Positions 9,595 through 17,885 of a DNA stretch of 64,000 bases are shown piece by piece. The position numbers and the translations under genes were made by a program. A model generated the notes under the pieces. The model worked only from the letters and a program-made list of their open reading frames with translations, ran no database searches and was not told where the DNA came from. The stretch covers positions 2,755,001 through 2,819,000 of the forward strand of contig NC_011666.1 in assembly GCF_000021745.1 (NCBI RefSeq), in the 5' to 3' direction. Source of the stretch: Methylocella silvestris BL2. GTDB lineage: Bacteria > Pseudomonadota > Alphaproteobacteria > Rhizobiales > Beijerinckiaceae. Within the stretch, counting starts at the first letter, position 1. Each line of letters begins with the position of its first letter.

Positions 9595-10296
9595 ATGCGC
9601 GTTTTATTGATTGAAGACGATAGCGCCACCGCGCAGAGCATTGAGTTGATGTTGAAATCCGAGAATTTCAACGTCTACGCGACGGACCTCGGCGAAGAGG
9701 GAGCCGACCTCGGCAAGCTTTATGATTATGATATCATTTTGCTTGATCTGAACCTTCCCGACATGTCCGGCTATGAAGTCCTGCGGCGGCTGCGGGTCGG
9801 CAAGGTCAAAACGCCGATTCTGATTCTGTCGGGTTTTGCCGCCATCGAAGACAAGGTGAAGGGCCTCGGCTTCGGCGCCGACGATTATCTCACGAAGCCC
9901 TTCCACAAGGACGAGCTCGTCGCCCGCATTCACGCCATCGTACGGCGCTCGAAAGGCCACGCGCAATCGGTCATCGCGACGAGCGATCTCATCGTCAATC
10001 TCGACCAGAAGACCGTCGAGGTCGACGGCGCCCGCGTGCATCTGACCGGCAAGGAATATCAGATGCTTGAGCTCCTCTCCCTGCGCAAGGGGACGACGCT
10101 GACCAAGGAGATGTTCCTCAATCATCTTTATGGCGGCATGGACGAGCCCGAGCTGAAGATCATCGACGTGTTCATCTGCAAATTGCGCAAAAAGCTCGCC
10201 AACGCCAGCCGGGGCCGCAATTACATCGAAACGGTGTGGGGCCGCGGCTATGTGCTGCGCGAGCCGCTCGACGACGAAGAGCGAATCACGGCCTGA
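9595..10296 (+). CDS. ctrA: Cell-cycle master response regulator CtrA
   Basis: An OmpR-type response regulator of 233 residues. The receiver domain (about 1-120) begins MRVLLIEDD and has the phospho-acceptor Asp51 in [14 protein letters not shown] and the conserved Lys in LTKPF. The DNA-binding winged helix (about 125-228) contains the near-invariant [18 protein letters not shown] and [12 protein letters not shown] segments typical of CtrA. CtrA~P binds TTAA-N7-TTAAC, activates division and motility genes, and in Caulobacter blocks the replication origin. chpT, its phosphate donor, is convergent 240 bp downstream. Expression is probably tied to replication through the GANTC cluster upstream. 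Unlike the well-studied Caulobacter arrangement, this gene lies only about 6 kb from the putative origin. Confidence 0.98.
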   Translation: MRVLLIEDDSATAQSIELMLKSENFNVYATDLGEEGADLGKLYDYDIILLDLNLPDMSGYEVLRRLRVGKVKTPILILSGFAAIEDKVKGLGFGADDYLTKPFHKDELVARIHAIVRRSKGHAQSVIATSDLIVNLDQKTVEVDGARVHLTGKEYQMLELLSLRKGTTLTKEMFLNHLYGGMDEPELKIIDVFICKLRKKLANASRGRNYIETVWGRGYVLREPLDDEERITA

Positions 10297-10535
10297 AGAG
10301 GCGACGCGCTTACGCCGTATGAGCCGTCTGGCTGCGGCGCAGGCTTTGCGACGGATCGCTGGCGAACAAATGCCAAGGCGCCTGTTTCCCGAACGCCCGC
10401 TTGATGCTTCGAGGATGCGGGCGAGCATCCTTCAATCGCTTGGGATCACCCACGTTCAAGTTGGATCAACAAAAATCATCGTAGTGAGACGGCGAAACCG
10501 GAGCGATAGGGCGCCTGCGTTTTCGCCGGCTTCGC

Positions 10536-11219
10536 TCACGCGGCTTCGCTCTGCGCCGGAGCCGCGGGCGTCGCTTCGATCGCGACGAAATCCGCTCCCG
10601 TTTCCGCCTTGAGGCTCATACCCGCGGCTTGTGCGACGAGGGCGGCGTAATAGGGCTGGATTGCATGGGCGTCGATCGCCTCGGCTGGCGCGCCGGCAAG
10701 GATCGCCGCGGTCAAAGGGGCCAGCTTTGCATTTGTGCCTTGCGCTATGACCCGCAGCGCGATCGTCGGCTCAAGCGCACCCTCTTTGGCGTCCGCCGTA
10801 ATTGTTTCGACCGTGATCACGCCGCCGCGCGGAATGGCGGCCGAGGCGATCAGGCAGAGATTGAGAATCAGCTTGACCTTGTTTTTCGGGAGGAGAACGC
10901 GGGGCGCGCGCCAGTCGAGCTTGATCTTTGCATCGGAAAACAGGCCCCGCGCGACTTTTTCGGCGTCGCCCGTATCGATCGAGGCGCCCGCGGAGCCGGC
11001 CGCGCCGAAAGCGAGCCGGCAGAATTGCAGCCGCGCCGAGGCGTTTTCAGCGCTGGCGCGAATGAGCTGCAAAGCCTCGGCGCGCATGTCGGCGTCTTTT
11101 TCATCTTCCAGGATCTCGAGGCCGTTGACGATCGCCCCGACGGGGCTGATGACGTCATGGCAGACGCGGGAACAAAGAAGCGCGGCGAGATCGAGAGGAT
11201 CGAGTGCGATTTGCGTCAT
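10536..11219 (-). CDS. chpT: Histidine phosphotransferase ChpT
   Basis: A 227-residue protein with a dimerising helical-hairpin DHp-like domain. The phosphorylated histidine is His21 in SRVCHDVISPVGAI, and a degenerate GHKL ATPase-like C-domain follows (about 90-215). ChpT receives phosphate from CckA and passes it to CtrA and CpdR, so it acts on the protein of the neighbouring gene. The sequence fits ChpT rather than a generic kinase, as it has no sensor and no intact ATP-binding boxes. ctrA and chpT converge with 239 bp between them, in which I see no terminator and no credible gene. The ATG at 11219 is the start that leaves the DHp domain complete. Confidence 0.93.
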   Translation of the reverse strand: MTQIALDPLDLAALLCSRVCHDVISPVGAIVNGLEILEDEKDADMRAEALQLIRASAENASARLQFCRLAFGAAGSAGASIDTGDAEKVARGLFSDAKIKLDWRAPRVLLPKNKVKLILNLCLIASAAIPRGGVITVETITADAKEGALEPTIALRVIAQGTNAKLAPLTAAILAGAPAEAIDAHAIQPYYAALVAQAAGMSLKAETGADFVAIEATPAAPAQSEAA

Positions 11220-11398
11220 AAGAGCCTGTGTCGTTCAAGGTCGCGCGGCCGGCGCGCGGCGCGGCGAGTGTATGGGCGGAAGCTTACCAATTTATAGTCT
11301 GCGCTCGACTTGAGCGGCGGCAGCGCGGGCGCCAGTGTAAACCGATTCTTTCAGCCCGGCGCGCGAACACCAAATCGCCGATTTTGGCATATTATAAG

Positions 11399-11419
11399 AA
11401 CTGACGAATTCGCTCAGTT
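11399..11419. promoter_or_regulatory. Inverted repeat in the chpT / IrrE-type regulator intergenic region
   Basis: AACTGA and TCAGTT flank a CGAATTCGC centre, in an A+T-rich stretch of the 361-bp divergent region. It is a candidate operator; nothing in the sequence shows which protein binds it. The rest of the gap holds one GATTC (11344-11348) and no gene. Confidence 0.35.
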
Positions 11420-11562
11420 ATATATATAGTTCCGACATTCACATTAATTGACACGATCCGCCTGCCGCCGAGGATCGAATTGCGCAGCTAGGCGTTGTTG
11501 TTGCCCGAGCGGCGAAACCTCCGTCCTAACGGCGACTTAAATGCATTTTTTTAATCGTCAGA

Positions 11563-11578
11563 TGTAAAGAGATTTACA
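11563..11578. promoter_or_regulatory. Palindrome immediately before the regulator start codon
   Basis: TGTAAA-GAGA-TTTACA is a perfect 6-bp inverted repeat ending 2 bp before the ATG at 11581, in the position of the ribosome site. This placement suits autorepression by the encoded XRE protein. Confidence 0.45.
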
Positions 11579-11580
11579 AA

Positions 11581-13020
11581 ATGGGCGCCGAATCAGCACC
11601 GAGAAAGATTTTCGCCGGACCCCGATTGAAACGCCTGCGTCGCGAGCGGCGCCTCACGCAGGCCCGCATGGCCGACGAGCTCGACGTCTCGCCGAGCTAT
11701 CTGAATCTGATGGAGAGCAATCAGCGGCCGATCACCGCCCCGGTGCTGACGCGCCTGACGGAGGTCTATGGCCTCGACCCGCGCGATTTCGCGGAAATCG
11801 ATGGCGAGCATTCCGCCGACGACATCGAGCAAATCCTCGCCGATCCTCTGTTCCGCGACGCCACCGTGCCGCGGACGCAAATGCGCGAGGCGGCCGAAAA
11901 TGCGGCCGCGCTAGTCGCCGCTATGCTCAAGCTTTACCGCGCTTACGCCACCGCGCGCGAGGCGAGCGAAACGGCGGTCAGCCTCGACGTCAACCGCGGA
12001 GAGCCGCCGCCAGGCGAAGACACGATCGCAAGGGTCGGCGCGATCCTGCAGGAGGCGCGCAACCATTTCTTTGAAATCGACGCCGCGGCGGAATCGCTCG
12101 CGGCCAGCCTCCCGGTTGAGGCGCGCGGCCTCTATGCTTCGCTCGCCGATTATTTGCGCGCCCGCCACGGCGTCCGGGTGCGCCCGCTTCCGCTCGAAGC
12201 CATGGGCGACAGGCTGCGCTGGTACGATCACCACCGCAAGCAGCTGATGATTTCCGAGATCCTGGACCAGCCGGGCCGCACCTTTCAGGCGGCCTATCAG
12301 CTCGCGCTAACCGAATACAGCGAGCTTCTGGACACGGCCGCGGCGCGGCTCGCGCCCGGGGATGAAGCGGCGACGCGCAAATTGCTGCGGGTGACGCTGG
12401 CCAATTATTTCGCCGCCGCGGTGATGATGCCCTACGACCGATTTTATGAGGCGGCGGAGCTTACCGGCTATGACGTCGAGGTGCTGGCCGCGCGCTTTGG
12501 CGCGAGCTTCGAGCAGATCGCCCACCGGTTGACGACGTTGTCGCGCGAGACCGCCCGCGGCGTTCCCTTCTTCATGCTGCGCATCGACATTGCCGGCAAT
12601 GTGTCGAAGCGTCTGTCGCCGCGGCGCTTTCCCTTGGCCCAGTCGGGCGGCGCCTGCCCGCTGTGGAATATTCACGCGAGTTTCATCGAGCCAAACCGCA
12701 TTCTGACGCAGGTTGTCGAACTCACCGACGGCTCGCAATGGTTCTCGATTGCCCGCGCGACGCAACGCCCTGTCGCGGCCTGGGGAGCCACACAGCCGCG
12801 CTTTGCCATCGTGCTTGGCTGCGAGCTGAAATATGCGCGCCAGCTCATCTATGCCAAGAGCCTCGACCTCGACGCTCCCGAGCCGACGCCGATCGGCCTC
12901 GGCTGCCGCCAGTGCGAGCGCCAGAACTGCCCGCAACGCGCCGCGCCGCCAGCGCGCCGCCAGCTTGTCGTCGATGAATCGACGCGCAACGTGTCGCCGT
13001 TCCCATTCAAGGATATCTAG
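11581..13020 (+). CDS. XRE-family regulator with IrrE-like and DUF2083 domains (ScfR/RamB type)
   Basis: The 479-residue protein has an N-terminal helix-turn-helix (about 12-66, with LTQARMADELDVSPSYLNLMESNQRP). A middle IrrE/DUF955-like domain follows (about 180-330), and then a C-terminal DUF2083 region rich in cysteines (GCRQCERQNCPQRA near 440-453). In this family the C-domain senses short-chain acyl-CoA or a related metabolite and the protein controls acetate or propionate and glyoxylate genes. The segment that carries HEXXH in protease-active IrrE proteins reads AYQLALTEY here, so it is unlikely to be a peptidase. The ATG at 11581 is preceded by AAAGAG within a palindrome. The gene is convergent with rho and may regulate unlinked targets. 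Confidence 0.85.
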   Translation: MGAESAPRKIFAGPRLKRLRRERRLTQARMADELDVSPSYLNLMESNQRPITAPVLTRLTEVYGLDPRDFAEIDGEHSADDIEQILADPLFRDATVPRTQMREAAENAAALVAAMLKLYRAYATAREASETAVSLDVNRGEPPPGEDTIARVGAILQEARNHFFEIDAAAESLAASLPVEARGLYASLADYLRARHGVRVRPLPLEAMGDRLRWYDHHRKQLMISEILDQPGRTFQAAYQLALTEYSELLDTAAARLAPGDEAATRKLLRVTLANYFAAAVMMPYDRFYEAAELTGYDVEVLAARFGASFEQIAHRLTTLSRETARGVPFFMLRIDIAGNVSKRLSPRRFPLAQSGGACPLWNIHASFIEPNRILTQVVELTDGSQWFSIARATQRPVAAWGATQPRFAIVLGCELKYARQLIYAKSLDLDAPEPTPIGLGCRQCERQNCPQRAAPPARRQLVVDESTRNVSPFPFKDI

Positions 13021-13035
13021 GCGTTCGCGCGAGTT

Positions 13036-14304
13036 TTAGGTGTTCATCGCCTCGAAGAAGGTCGAATTGCCCTTCGGCGTTTCGCGTAGTTTTCCGAGCA
13101 AGAATTCGATGGCGTCGATGGTGCCCATCGGATTGAGGATGCGGCGCAGCACATACATCTTCTTGAGGATGTCGGGCGGCACAAGCAACTCTTCCTTGCG
13201 GGTGCCGGACCGGGTGATGTCGATCGAGGGGAAGACGCGCTTGTCGGCCACCTTGCGGTCGAGAATGATTTCCGAATTGCCGGTGCCCTTGAACTCTTCG
13301 AAAATCACTTCGTCCATGCGCGAGCCGGTGTCGATCAAAGCAGTGGCGATGATCGTCAGCGAGCCGCCTTCCTCGATATTGCGCGCGGCGCCGAAAAAGC
13401 GCTTCGGCCGCTGCAGCGCATTGGCGTCGACGCCGCCGGTCAGCACCTTGCCCGAGGACGGCACGACAGTGTTGTAGGCGCGCCCGAGCCGCGTGATCGA
13501 ATCGAGCAAAATCACCACGTCGCGGCCGTGCTCGACCAGGCGCTTGGCCTTTTCGATCACCATTTCGGCGACCTGAACATGGCGCACCGCCGGCTCGTCG
13601 AAGGTCGAGGAGACCACCTCGCCATGCACCGAGCGCTGCATGTCGGTGACTTCCTCCGGCCGCTCGTCGATCAGCAGCACGATCAGATAGCATTCGGGAT
13701 GATTGGCGGTGACCGACTGGGCGATATTCTGCAGCAGCACGGTCTTGCCGGTGCGGGGAGGCGCAACAATCAGCGCGCGCTGGCCCTTGCCGATCGGCGC
13801 GACGATATCGATGACGCGAGCGGAAAGATCCTTACGGGTCGGATCCTCCACCTCGAGCTTCAGGCGCTGATCGGGATAAAGCGGCGTCAGATTGTCGAAA
13901 TGGACCTTGTGCCGGACCTTTTCCGGATCCTCGAAATTGATCGTGTTGACCTTGAGCAGCGCGAAATAGCGCTCGCCCTCTTTCGGACTGCGGATCAGCC
14001 CCTCGACGGTGTCGCCGGTGCGAAGACCAAAACGGCGAATCTGCGAGGGCGACACATAGATGTCGTCGGGACCGGCAAGGTAATTGGCTTCCGGCGAGCG
14101 CAAAAATCCGAAGCCATCCTGCAAGACCTCGATGACGCCCTCGCCGATGATCTCGATCTCGCGGCTGGCCAATTGCTTCAAAATCGCAAACATCAACTCC
14201 TGCTTGCGCATGATGGAGGCGTTTTCGACTTCGTGCTCTTCAGCGAACCCAAGCAATTCGGTAGGCGACTTGAGCTTCAAGTCTTGCAGCTTAATTTCCC
14301 GCAT
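13036..14304 (-). CDS. rho: Transcription termination factor Rho
   Basis: A 422-residue protein of usual Rho length. The N-terminal RNA-binding part starts [20 protein letters not shown] and contains the cold-shock-like domain with [20 protein letters not shown]. The RecA-like motor has Walker A APPRTGKT and Walker [11 protein letters not shown], and the [20 protein letters not shown] loop. Rho is a hexameric RNA helicase that ends untranslated transcripts. It follows hemE-hemJ with a 245-bp leader, an order (hemE-hemJ-rho) common in alphaproteobacteria. The long leader with its own promoter-like sequence suggests separate control, as Rho often limits its own expression. Confidence 0.98.
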   Translation of the reverse strand: MREIKLQDLKLKSPTELLGFAEEHEVENASIMRKQELMFAILKQLASREIEIIGEGVIEVLQDGFGFLRSPEANYLAGPDDIYVSPSQIRRFGLRTGDTVEGLIRSPKEGERYFALLKVNTINFEDPEKVRHKVHFDNLTPLYPDQRLKLEVEDPTRKDLSARVIDIVAPIGKGQRALIVAPPRTGKTVLLQNIAQSVTANHPECYLIVLLIDERPEEVTDMQRSVHGEVVSSTFDEPAVRHVQVAEMVIEKAKRLVEHGRDVVILLDSITRLGRAYNTVVPSSGKVLTGGVDANALQRPKRFFGAARNIEEGGSLTIIATALIDTGSRMDEVIFEEFKGTGNSEIILDRKVADKRVFPSIDITRSGTRKEELLVPPDILKKMYVLRRILNPMGTIDAIEFLLGKLRETPKGNSTFFEAMNT

Positions 14305-14492
14305 CGGGATGACGTCCTTGGAAGAAAGCGCGATCGATCTCGCGCAAAGGCAGGAAGGCTAGTGACTGGAGCCTGATCCCCAAACCGGCCGGTCCCTGAA
14401 ATTCTGGAGCCAACTGGGGCTTGAGGACCCGATCAGGCGGGACGCGTCAGCGTCGCTACCGACAGCCATTTGACCTGCAGGGGGGAACCCAT

Positions 14493-14521
14493 TCGATAAA
14501 ACACTTTGCCCGCTTTGACAA
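14493..14521 (-). promoter_or_regulatory. Candidate rho promoter
   Basis: On the minus strand TTGTCA (14521-14516) and TATCGA (14498-14493) are spaced 17 bp apart, about 190 bp before the rho start. The -35 is good, the -10 moderate. Confidence 0.4.
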
Positions 14522-14549
14522 GCAAGCCCGCCGCCGATTGCGCCCTTCG

Positions 14550-14975
14550 TCAGGGCTTCAGGACGACGAAGATCACGACGCCGATCATCAACAGCGTGGG
14601 GACTTCGTTGATTACGCGATAAAAACGAGCCGTGCGCCGGTTCGTTCCGGCGACGAAGGACCGGCGCGCGGCGTCGAAATAGAAATGCAGCGCGCTCATC
14701 AAGATAACCAGCGCAAGCTTTCCATGCAACCACCCCGCGGCCAGGAATTCGCCTTTGACGGCCAGCGTCAGCCCGGTCGCCCAGACGACGATCATCGCCG
14801 GCGTCATGATCGCGCGAATGAGACGCCGCTCCATGATTTCAAAGGTCTTGGCGAGTTCGGAGCCCTGCGCCGCTCCGGCGTGATAGACGAAAAGCCGCGG
14901 CAGATAGAGCATTCCGGCCATCCAGGAGATCACCGCGAGGATGTGGACGGCCTTGATCGCGAGGTAAAACGTCAC
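14550..14975 (-). CDS. hemJ: HemJ, protoporphyrinogen IX oxidase
   Basis: A 141-residue, four-helix membrane protein with the HemJ start (AIKAVHILAVISWMAGMLYLPRLFVYHA) and the late RFYRVINEVPTLLMIGVV segment. His10 in KAVHIL is the expected haem ligand, and the conserved Arg and Lys residues follow. HemJ oxidises protoporphyrinogen IX to protoporphyrin IX in the inner membrane, near the end of haem synthesis, and replaces HemG or HemY in most alphaproteobacteria. Its ATG overlaps the hemE stop by 4 bp, so the two are translationally coupled and in one operon. Identity is firm. Confidence 0.93.
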   Translation of the reverse strand: MTFYLAIKAVHILAVISWMAGMLYLPRLFVYHAGAAQGSELAKTFEIMERRLIRAIMTPAMIVVWATGLTLAVKGEFLAAGWLHGKLALVILMSALHFYFDAARRSFVAGTNRRTARFYRVINEVPTLLMIGVVIFVVLKP

Positions 14976-16036
14976 GCGCGCCCTCCTCGGCGCACCAGAT
15001 CGACCAAGGCTGCGACATTTTCGACCGGGGTCTGCGGCGTTACGCCATGGCCGAGGTTGAAAACATGCGGGCGGCCCCGGAACGCCTCGAGAATGCGCCG
15101 GGTCGCCGTCTGCAGCGCCGCGCCGCCGGCGATCAGCGCCAGCGGATCGAGGTTGCCCTGGGCGGCGCGCCCGGGGGACAGAGCGCTCGCCGCCCAGGCC
15201 GGATCGACGGCGCTGTCCAATCCGACGGCGTCGACGCCAGTCAGATCAGCGAAATTGACGAGCCGCGACCCGACGCCCTTCGGAAAGCCAATGATTTTGA
15301 CGTCGGGATGCCGGCTCTTGACGCCGGCGACGATTGCTTTGGTCGGCGCAAGGCACCAGCACTCGAATTCGCCGGCGGGAAGAACGCCGGCCCAGGTGTC
15401 GAAGATTTGGACCGCTTCGACGCCCGCGTCGATCTGCCGACAGAGATAGCGAATCGAAGCTTCGACCAGACGATCGGTCAATTGCTGGAACAGCTCCGGC
15501 TGGCGATAGGCGAGAAGACGGGCAGGCCCCTGATCCGGCGTGCCGCGCCCGGCGACCATATAGCTCGCGACGGTCCAGGGCGCGCCGCAAAAGCCGATCA
15601 GCGCTGTCTCGGGCGGCAACGCCTCGCGGATGCGGATAATCGTCTCGAACACGGGTTCGAGACGGCCTAAATCGATCTCGCTGTTCAGTTTTTCGAAAGC
15701 CTCCTCCGATTGAATTGGCTCCAGCCTTGGCCCTTCATTGGTCTCAAAACTCACTTTCTGGCCGAGGGCGTCCGGCACGACGAGAATATCGCTGAACAGA
15801 ATCGCCGCGTCGAAACCAAAGCGCCGGATCGGCTGCAAGGTCGCCTCGGCGGCGATTTTCGGGGAATAGCAGAAATCGAGAAAGCTCGGCGTCTTCGCGC
15901 GCAGCTCACGGTATTCGGGCAAATAGCGTCCAGCCTGCCGCATCAGCCAGATCGGCGGCGGAAATAGCGCCTCTCCGTCGAGGACGCGCAGGAATTTCTT
16001 TGCCGCGGGCGGAGCTGACAAGAGGCGGTCTTTCAT
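14972..16036 (-). CDS. hemE: Uroporphyrinogen decarboxylase HemE
   Basis: HemE removes four carboxyl groups from uroporphyrinogen III to give coproporphyrinogen III. The protein has the signature PPIWLMRQAGRYLPEYR near the N-terminus, the catalytic Asp in ILFSDILVVPDALG, GFCGAPWTVASYM, and FNLGHGVTPQTPVENV at the end. The start is uncertain. The ATG at 16036 gives 354 residues, the usual size; the ATG at 16075 adds 13, and neither has a good ribosome site. I favour 16036 because the upstream block is A+T-rich and lies in the putative origin. hemE bordering the chromosomal origin is the Caulobacter arrangement. It is the first gene of hemE-hemJ. Confidence 0.95.
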   Translation of the reverse strand: MKDRLLSAPPAAKKFLRVLDGEALFPPPIWLMRQAGRYLPEYRELRAKTPSFLDFCYSPKIAAEATLQPIRRFGFDAAILFSDILVVPDALGQKVSFETNEGPRLEPIQSEEAFEKLNSEIDLGRLEPVFETIIRIREALPPETALIGFCGAPWTVASYMVAGRGTPDQGPARLLAYRQPELFQQLTDRLVEASIRYLCRQIDAGVEAVQIFDTWAGVLPAGEFECWCLAPTKAIVAGVKSRHPDVKIIGFPKGVGSRLVNFADLTGVDAVGLDSAVDPAWAASALSPGRAAQGNLDPLALIAGGAALQTATRRILEAFRGRPHVFNLGHGVTPQTPVENVAALVDLVRRGGRA

Positions 16037-16175
16037 AAAAGAGAGAATCTTAGAGACTGGCTTATTCTTATTCATATTGGGGGGTCGATTAGTCTGCCGC
16101 AGCGCTTTCCACAATCGCTTTTGCGGCGGCAAACTTATCCCCTGAAATCACCTGACTGGATACGCTGCCCTGCCG

Positions 16176-16191
16176 TTAAGATTTCATTAAC
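16176..16191. promoter_or_regulatory. CtrA box 1
   Basis: TTAA-GATTTCA-TTAAC matches the full CtrA consensus TTAA-N7-TTAAC without mismatch. It lies in the hemE/ppsR gap, 140 bp from the hemE start. Confidence 0.75.
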
Positions 16192-16203
16192 GATTGGGCC
16201 GGA

Positions 16204-16219
16204 TTAACGCTTCTTTAAC
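16204..16219. promoter_or_regulatory. CtrA box 2
   Basis: TTAA-CGCTTCT-TTAAC, a second perfect match, 28 bp from the first in the same orientation (close to three helical turns), which would allow cooperative binding on one face of the helix. Confidence 0.75.
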
Positions 16220-16368
16220 ACTTTGCGGCCACCAAGGATGCGAACAGCGCGCGGCGTTGTTCACAGGCTTGTGACGATGGCGTCACCAGCCCCGGGCCTG
16301 TGCGTCTTTCTGTGATCTCTTGGCCGGAGCCTTACGGCGTTTGGCTGATATTCGGGCTTGCGATATGG

Positions 16369-16387
16369 TTATCCACTCTTATCCTCA
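16369..16387 (+). promoter_or_regulatory. Pair of DnaA boxes
   Basis: TTATCCACT (16369-16377) and TTATCCTCA (16379-16387) each differ from TTATCCACA at one base. They lie in the same orientation, 10 bp apart, as in origin DnaA arrays. Confidence 0.65.
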
Positions 16388-16437
16388 CTTATGAGCCCCG
16401 CCGATAAGAGGGCGAAAATGTCGTCGGGAGGCAGGCC

Positions 16438-17271
16438 ATGGGGCGCCATCACGTCAATCTGCATCTCATTTCCGATGCGACGGGCGAGACCCTGATCGCG
16501 GCGAGCCGCGCCGTTGCGGCCCAATATCATGGCGTCTGCGCCATCGAACATGTCTATCCGATGGTGCGCAGCCATGCCGAGCTCGAAAAGGCCATCGTCG
16601 AAATCGAAGCCGAGCCGGGGATCGTCCTTTTCACTTTGGTCGAGCAGGATCTCGCGCGCCGGCTGATGGAGGCTTGCGCTGCCATTGGCGCGCCGAGCCT
16701 TTCCATCCTCGCGCCGATCATGAGCCTGTTCGAATCCTATATCGGGACGGCCGTGACGCCGCGTCCGGGCGCCCAACATTCCCTCAACGCCGATTATTTC
16801 CGCCGCATGGACGCGCTGAATTACACGCTAACGCATGATGACGGACTGCAATCGGACAGCTATGAGGCGGCCGACGTCGTGCTGATGGGAGTCAGCCGCA
16901 CCTCGAAAACGCCGACGAGCATCTATCTCGCCAATCGCGGCGTCAAAACCGCCAATCTGCCGTTCGTGCCGGATTTGCCCCTGCCGAAATCGGTCGAGAA
17001 CTTGCGCAATCCGCTCATCGTCGGCCTGCTGGCCTCGCCGGAGCGGATCGTGCAGATCCGGGCGAATCGCCTTCTCACCATGAACGCCGACCCCGAATCG
17101 CCCTATGTCGACCGCAGGCTCGTTGCGGAAGAAGTGGCGCAGTCGAAAAAACTGTTCGATGCACGCGGCTGGCCGACCATTGACGTAACGCGGCGCTCGA
17201 TCGAGGAGACCGCGGCGGCGATCATCAGTCTGCACAAGCTGCACAAGATGAAATTCATCTCGGCTGCATGA
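16438..17271 (+). CDS. ppsR: PpsR-type kinase/pyrophosphorylase (DUF299)
   Basis: A 277-residue protein of the DUF299 family, which reversibly phosphorylates phosphoenolpyruvate synthase or pyruvate phosphate dikinase using ADP and phosphate. The start NLHLISDATGETL and the P-loop-like GVSRTSKTPTSIYLANRG (about 150-167) are family hallmarks. VRIQIR-type and VDVTRRSIEETAA segments follow near the C-terminus. A strong GGGAGG lies 7 nt before the ATG at 16438. It is the first gene of a tightly packed operon: the next three genes each overlap their neighbour by 1-4 bp. Position beside the origin gives it high gene dosage. Whether the target is PPDK or PEP synthase cannot be told. Confidence 0.92.
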   Translation: MGRHHVNLHLISDATGETLIAASRAVAAQYHGVCAIEHVYPMVRSHAELEKAIVEIEAEPGIVLFTLVEQDLARRLMEACAAIGAPSLSILAPIMSLFESYIGTAVTPRPGAQHSLNADYFRRMDALNYTLTHDDGLQSDSYEAADVVLMGVSRTSKTPTSIYLANRGVKTANLPFVPDLPLPKSVENLRNPLIVGLLASPERIVQIRANRLLTMNADPESPYVDRRLVAEEVAQSKKLFDARGWPTIDVTRRSIEETAAAIISLHKLHKMKFISAA

Positions 17272-17885
17272 GCGGACTCTGGCTTGGCGACGCGCCGCTG
17301 CTGCTCGCCTCGAAAAGCGCTTCGCGCGCCGCGTTGCTGCGGGCCGTCGGGATTCCATTTGAGGCGAGGGACTCCGCGCTCGACGAGCGCGCTGTCGAGA
17401 CCCCGCTGCTTCAAGGCGGGGCCGGGGCCGGCGAGATCGCGCAGACGCTCGCGCGTGAAAAAGCCCTCGCTGTCGCAGCGCGCGAGCCTGGACGGCTGAC
17501 GCTCGGCGCCGACCAGACCCTCGCCTGCAACGGCCGGCTGTTCACGAAAGCGGAAGACCTCGCGGGCGCGGCTGCGGCGCTCAACGCGCTGTCCGGACAA
17601 ACCCACGAGCTGCATTCGGCGCTATGCCTCGCCCGCGATCAAAAAATCCTGTTCGAGGCGTCGCGCATCGCGCGGATGACGATGCGGGCGCTATCGCCCG
17701 GCTTCATCGCGGCCTATCTTGACGCGACAGGCGAGGGCGCGCTGGGCAGCGTCGGCGCCTATCAGGTCGAGGGGCTGGGGATGCATTTGTTCGAACGGAT
17801 CGAGGGGGATTTCTCGGTCATTATGGGCCTGCCGCTGCTGCCGCTTCTGGCCTTCTTGCGCGAAGCGGGCCTTGCCGCGTCATGA
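17268..17885 (+). CDS. maf: Maf-family nucleotide pyrophosphatase
   Basis: A 205-residue Maf protein. It shows LLLASKSASRAALLRAVGIPFE at the start, the LGADQTLACNGRLFTKA segment with the catalytic Asp, and the SVGAYQVEGLG stretch. Maf proteins hydrolyse nucleoside triphosphates (modified or canonical pyrimidines) to monophosphates and PPi, cleaning the nucleotide pool or acting in septum control. The subtype (dTTP/UTP or 7-methyl-GTP) cannot be fixed by eye. It overlaps ppsR by 4 bp (ATGA) and aroE by 4 bp. Its place near oriC beside aroE, coaE and dnaQ is conserved among alphaproteobacteria. Confidence 0.92.
   Translation: MSGLWLGDAPLLLASKSASRAALLRAVGIPFEARDSALDERAVETPLLQGGAGAGEIAQTLAREKALAVAAREPGRLTLGADQTLACNGRLFTKAEDLAGAAAALNALSGQTHELHSALCLARDQKILFEASRIARMTMRALSPGFIAAYLDATGEGALGSVGAYQVEGLGMHLFERIEGDFSVIMGLPLLPLLAFLREAGLAAS

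Larger units (their letters stand above)
16037..16437. other. oriC: Putative chromosomal replication origin (oriC), Cori-like
   Basis: This 401-bp gap between divergent hemE and ppsR carries two perfect CtrA boxes (16176-16191, 16204-16219) and two single-mismatch DnaA boxes (16369-16377, 16379-16387). Weaker DnaA-like sites are TTATCCCCT (16135-16143) and TTTCCACA (16106-16113). An inverted repeat GTGACG-ATGG-CGTCAC lies at 16272-16287, one GANTC at 16045-16049, and 16037-16080 is only about one-third G+C, a candidate unwinding element. Gene context (hemE on one side; maf, aroE, coaE and dnaQ on the other) is the conserved origin-proximal order of alphaproteobacteria. In Caulobacter CtrA~P binds TTAA-N7-TTAA sites next to hemE and blocks DnaA. 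No replication data can be read from sequence, so this is an inference. Confidence 0.75.

Noticed and set aside
16251-16266. TTGTTTCACA as a further DnaA box in the origin
   Set aside because: It differs from TTATNCACA at several positions and has the wrong length.
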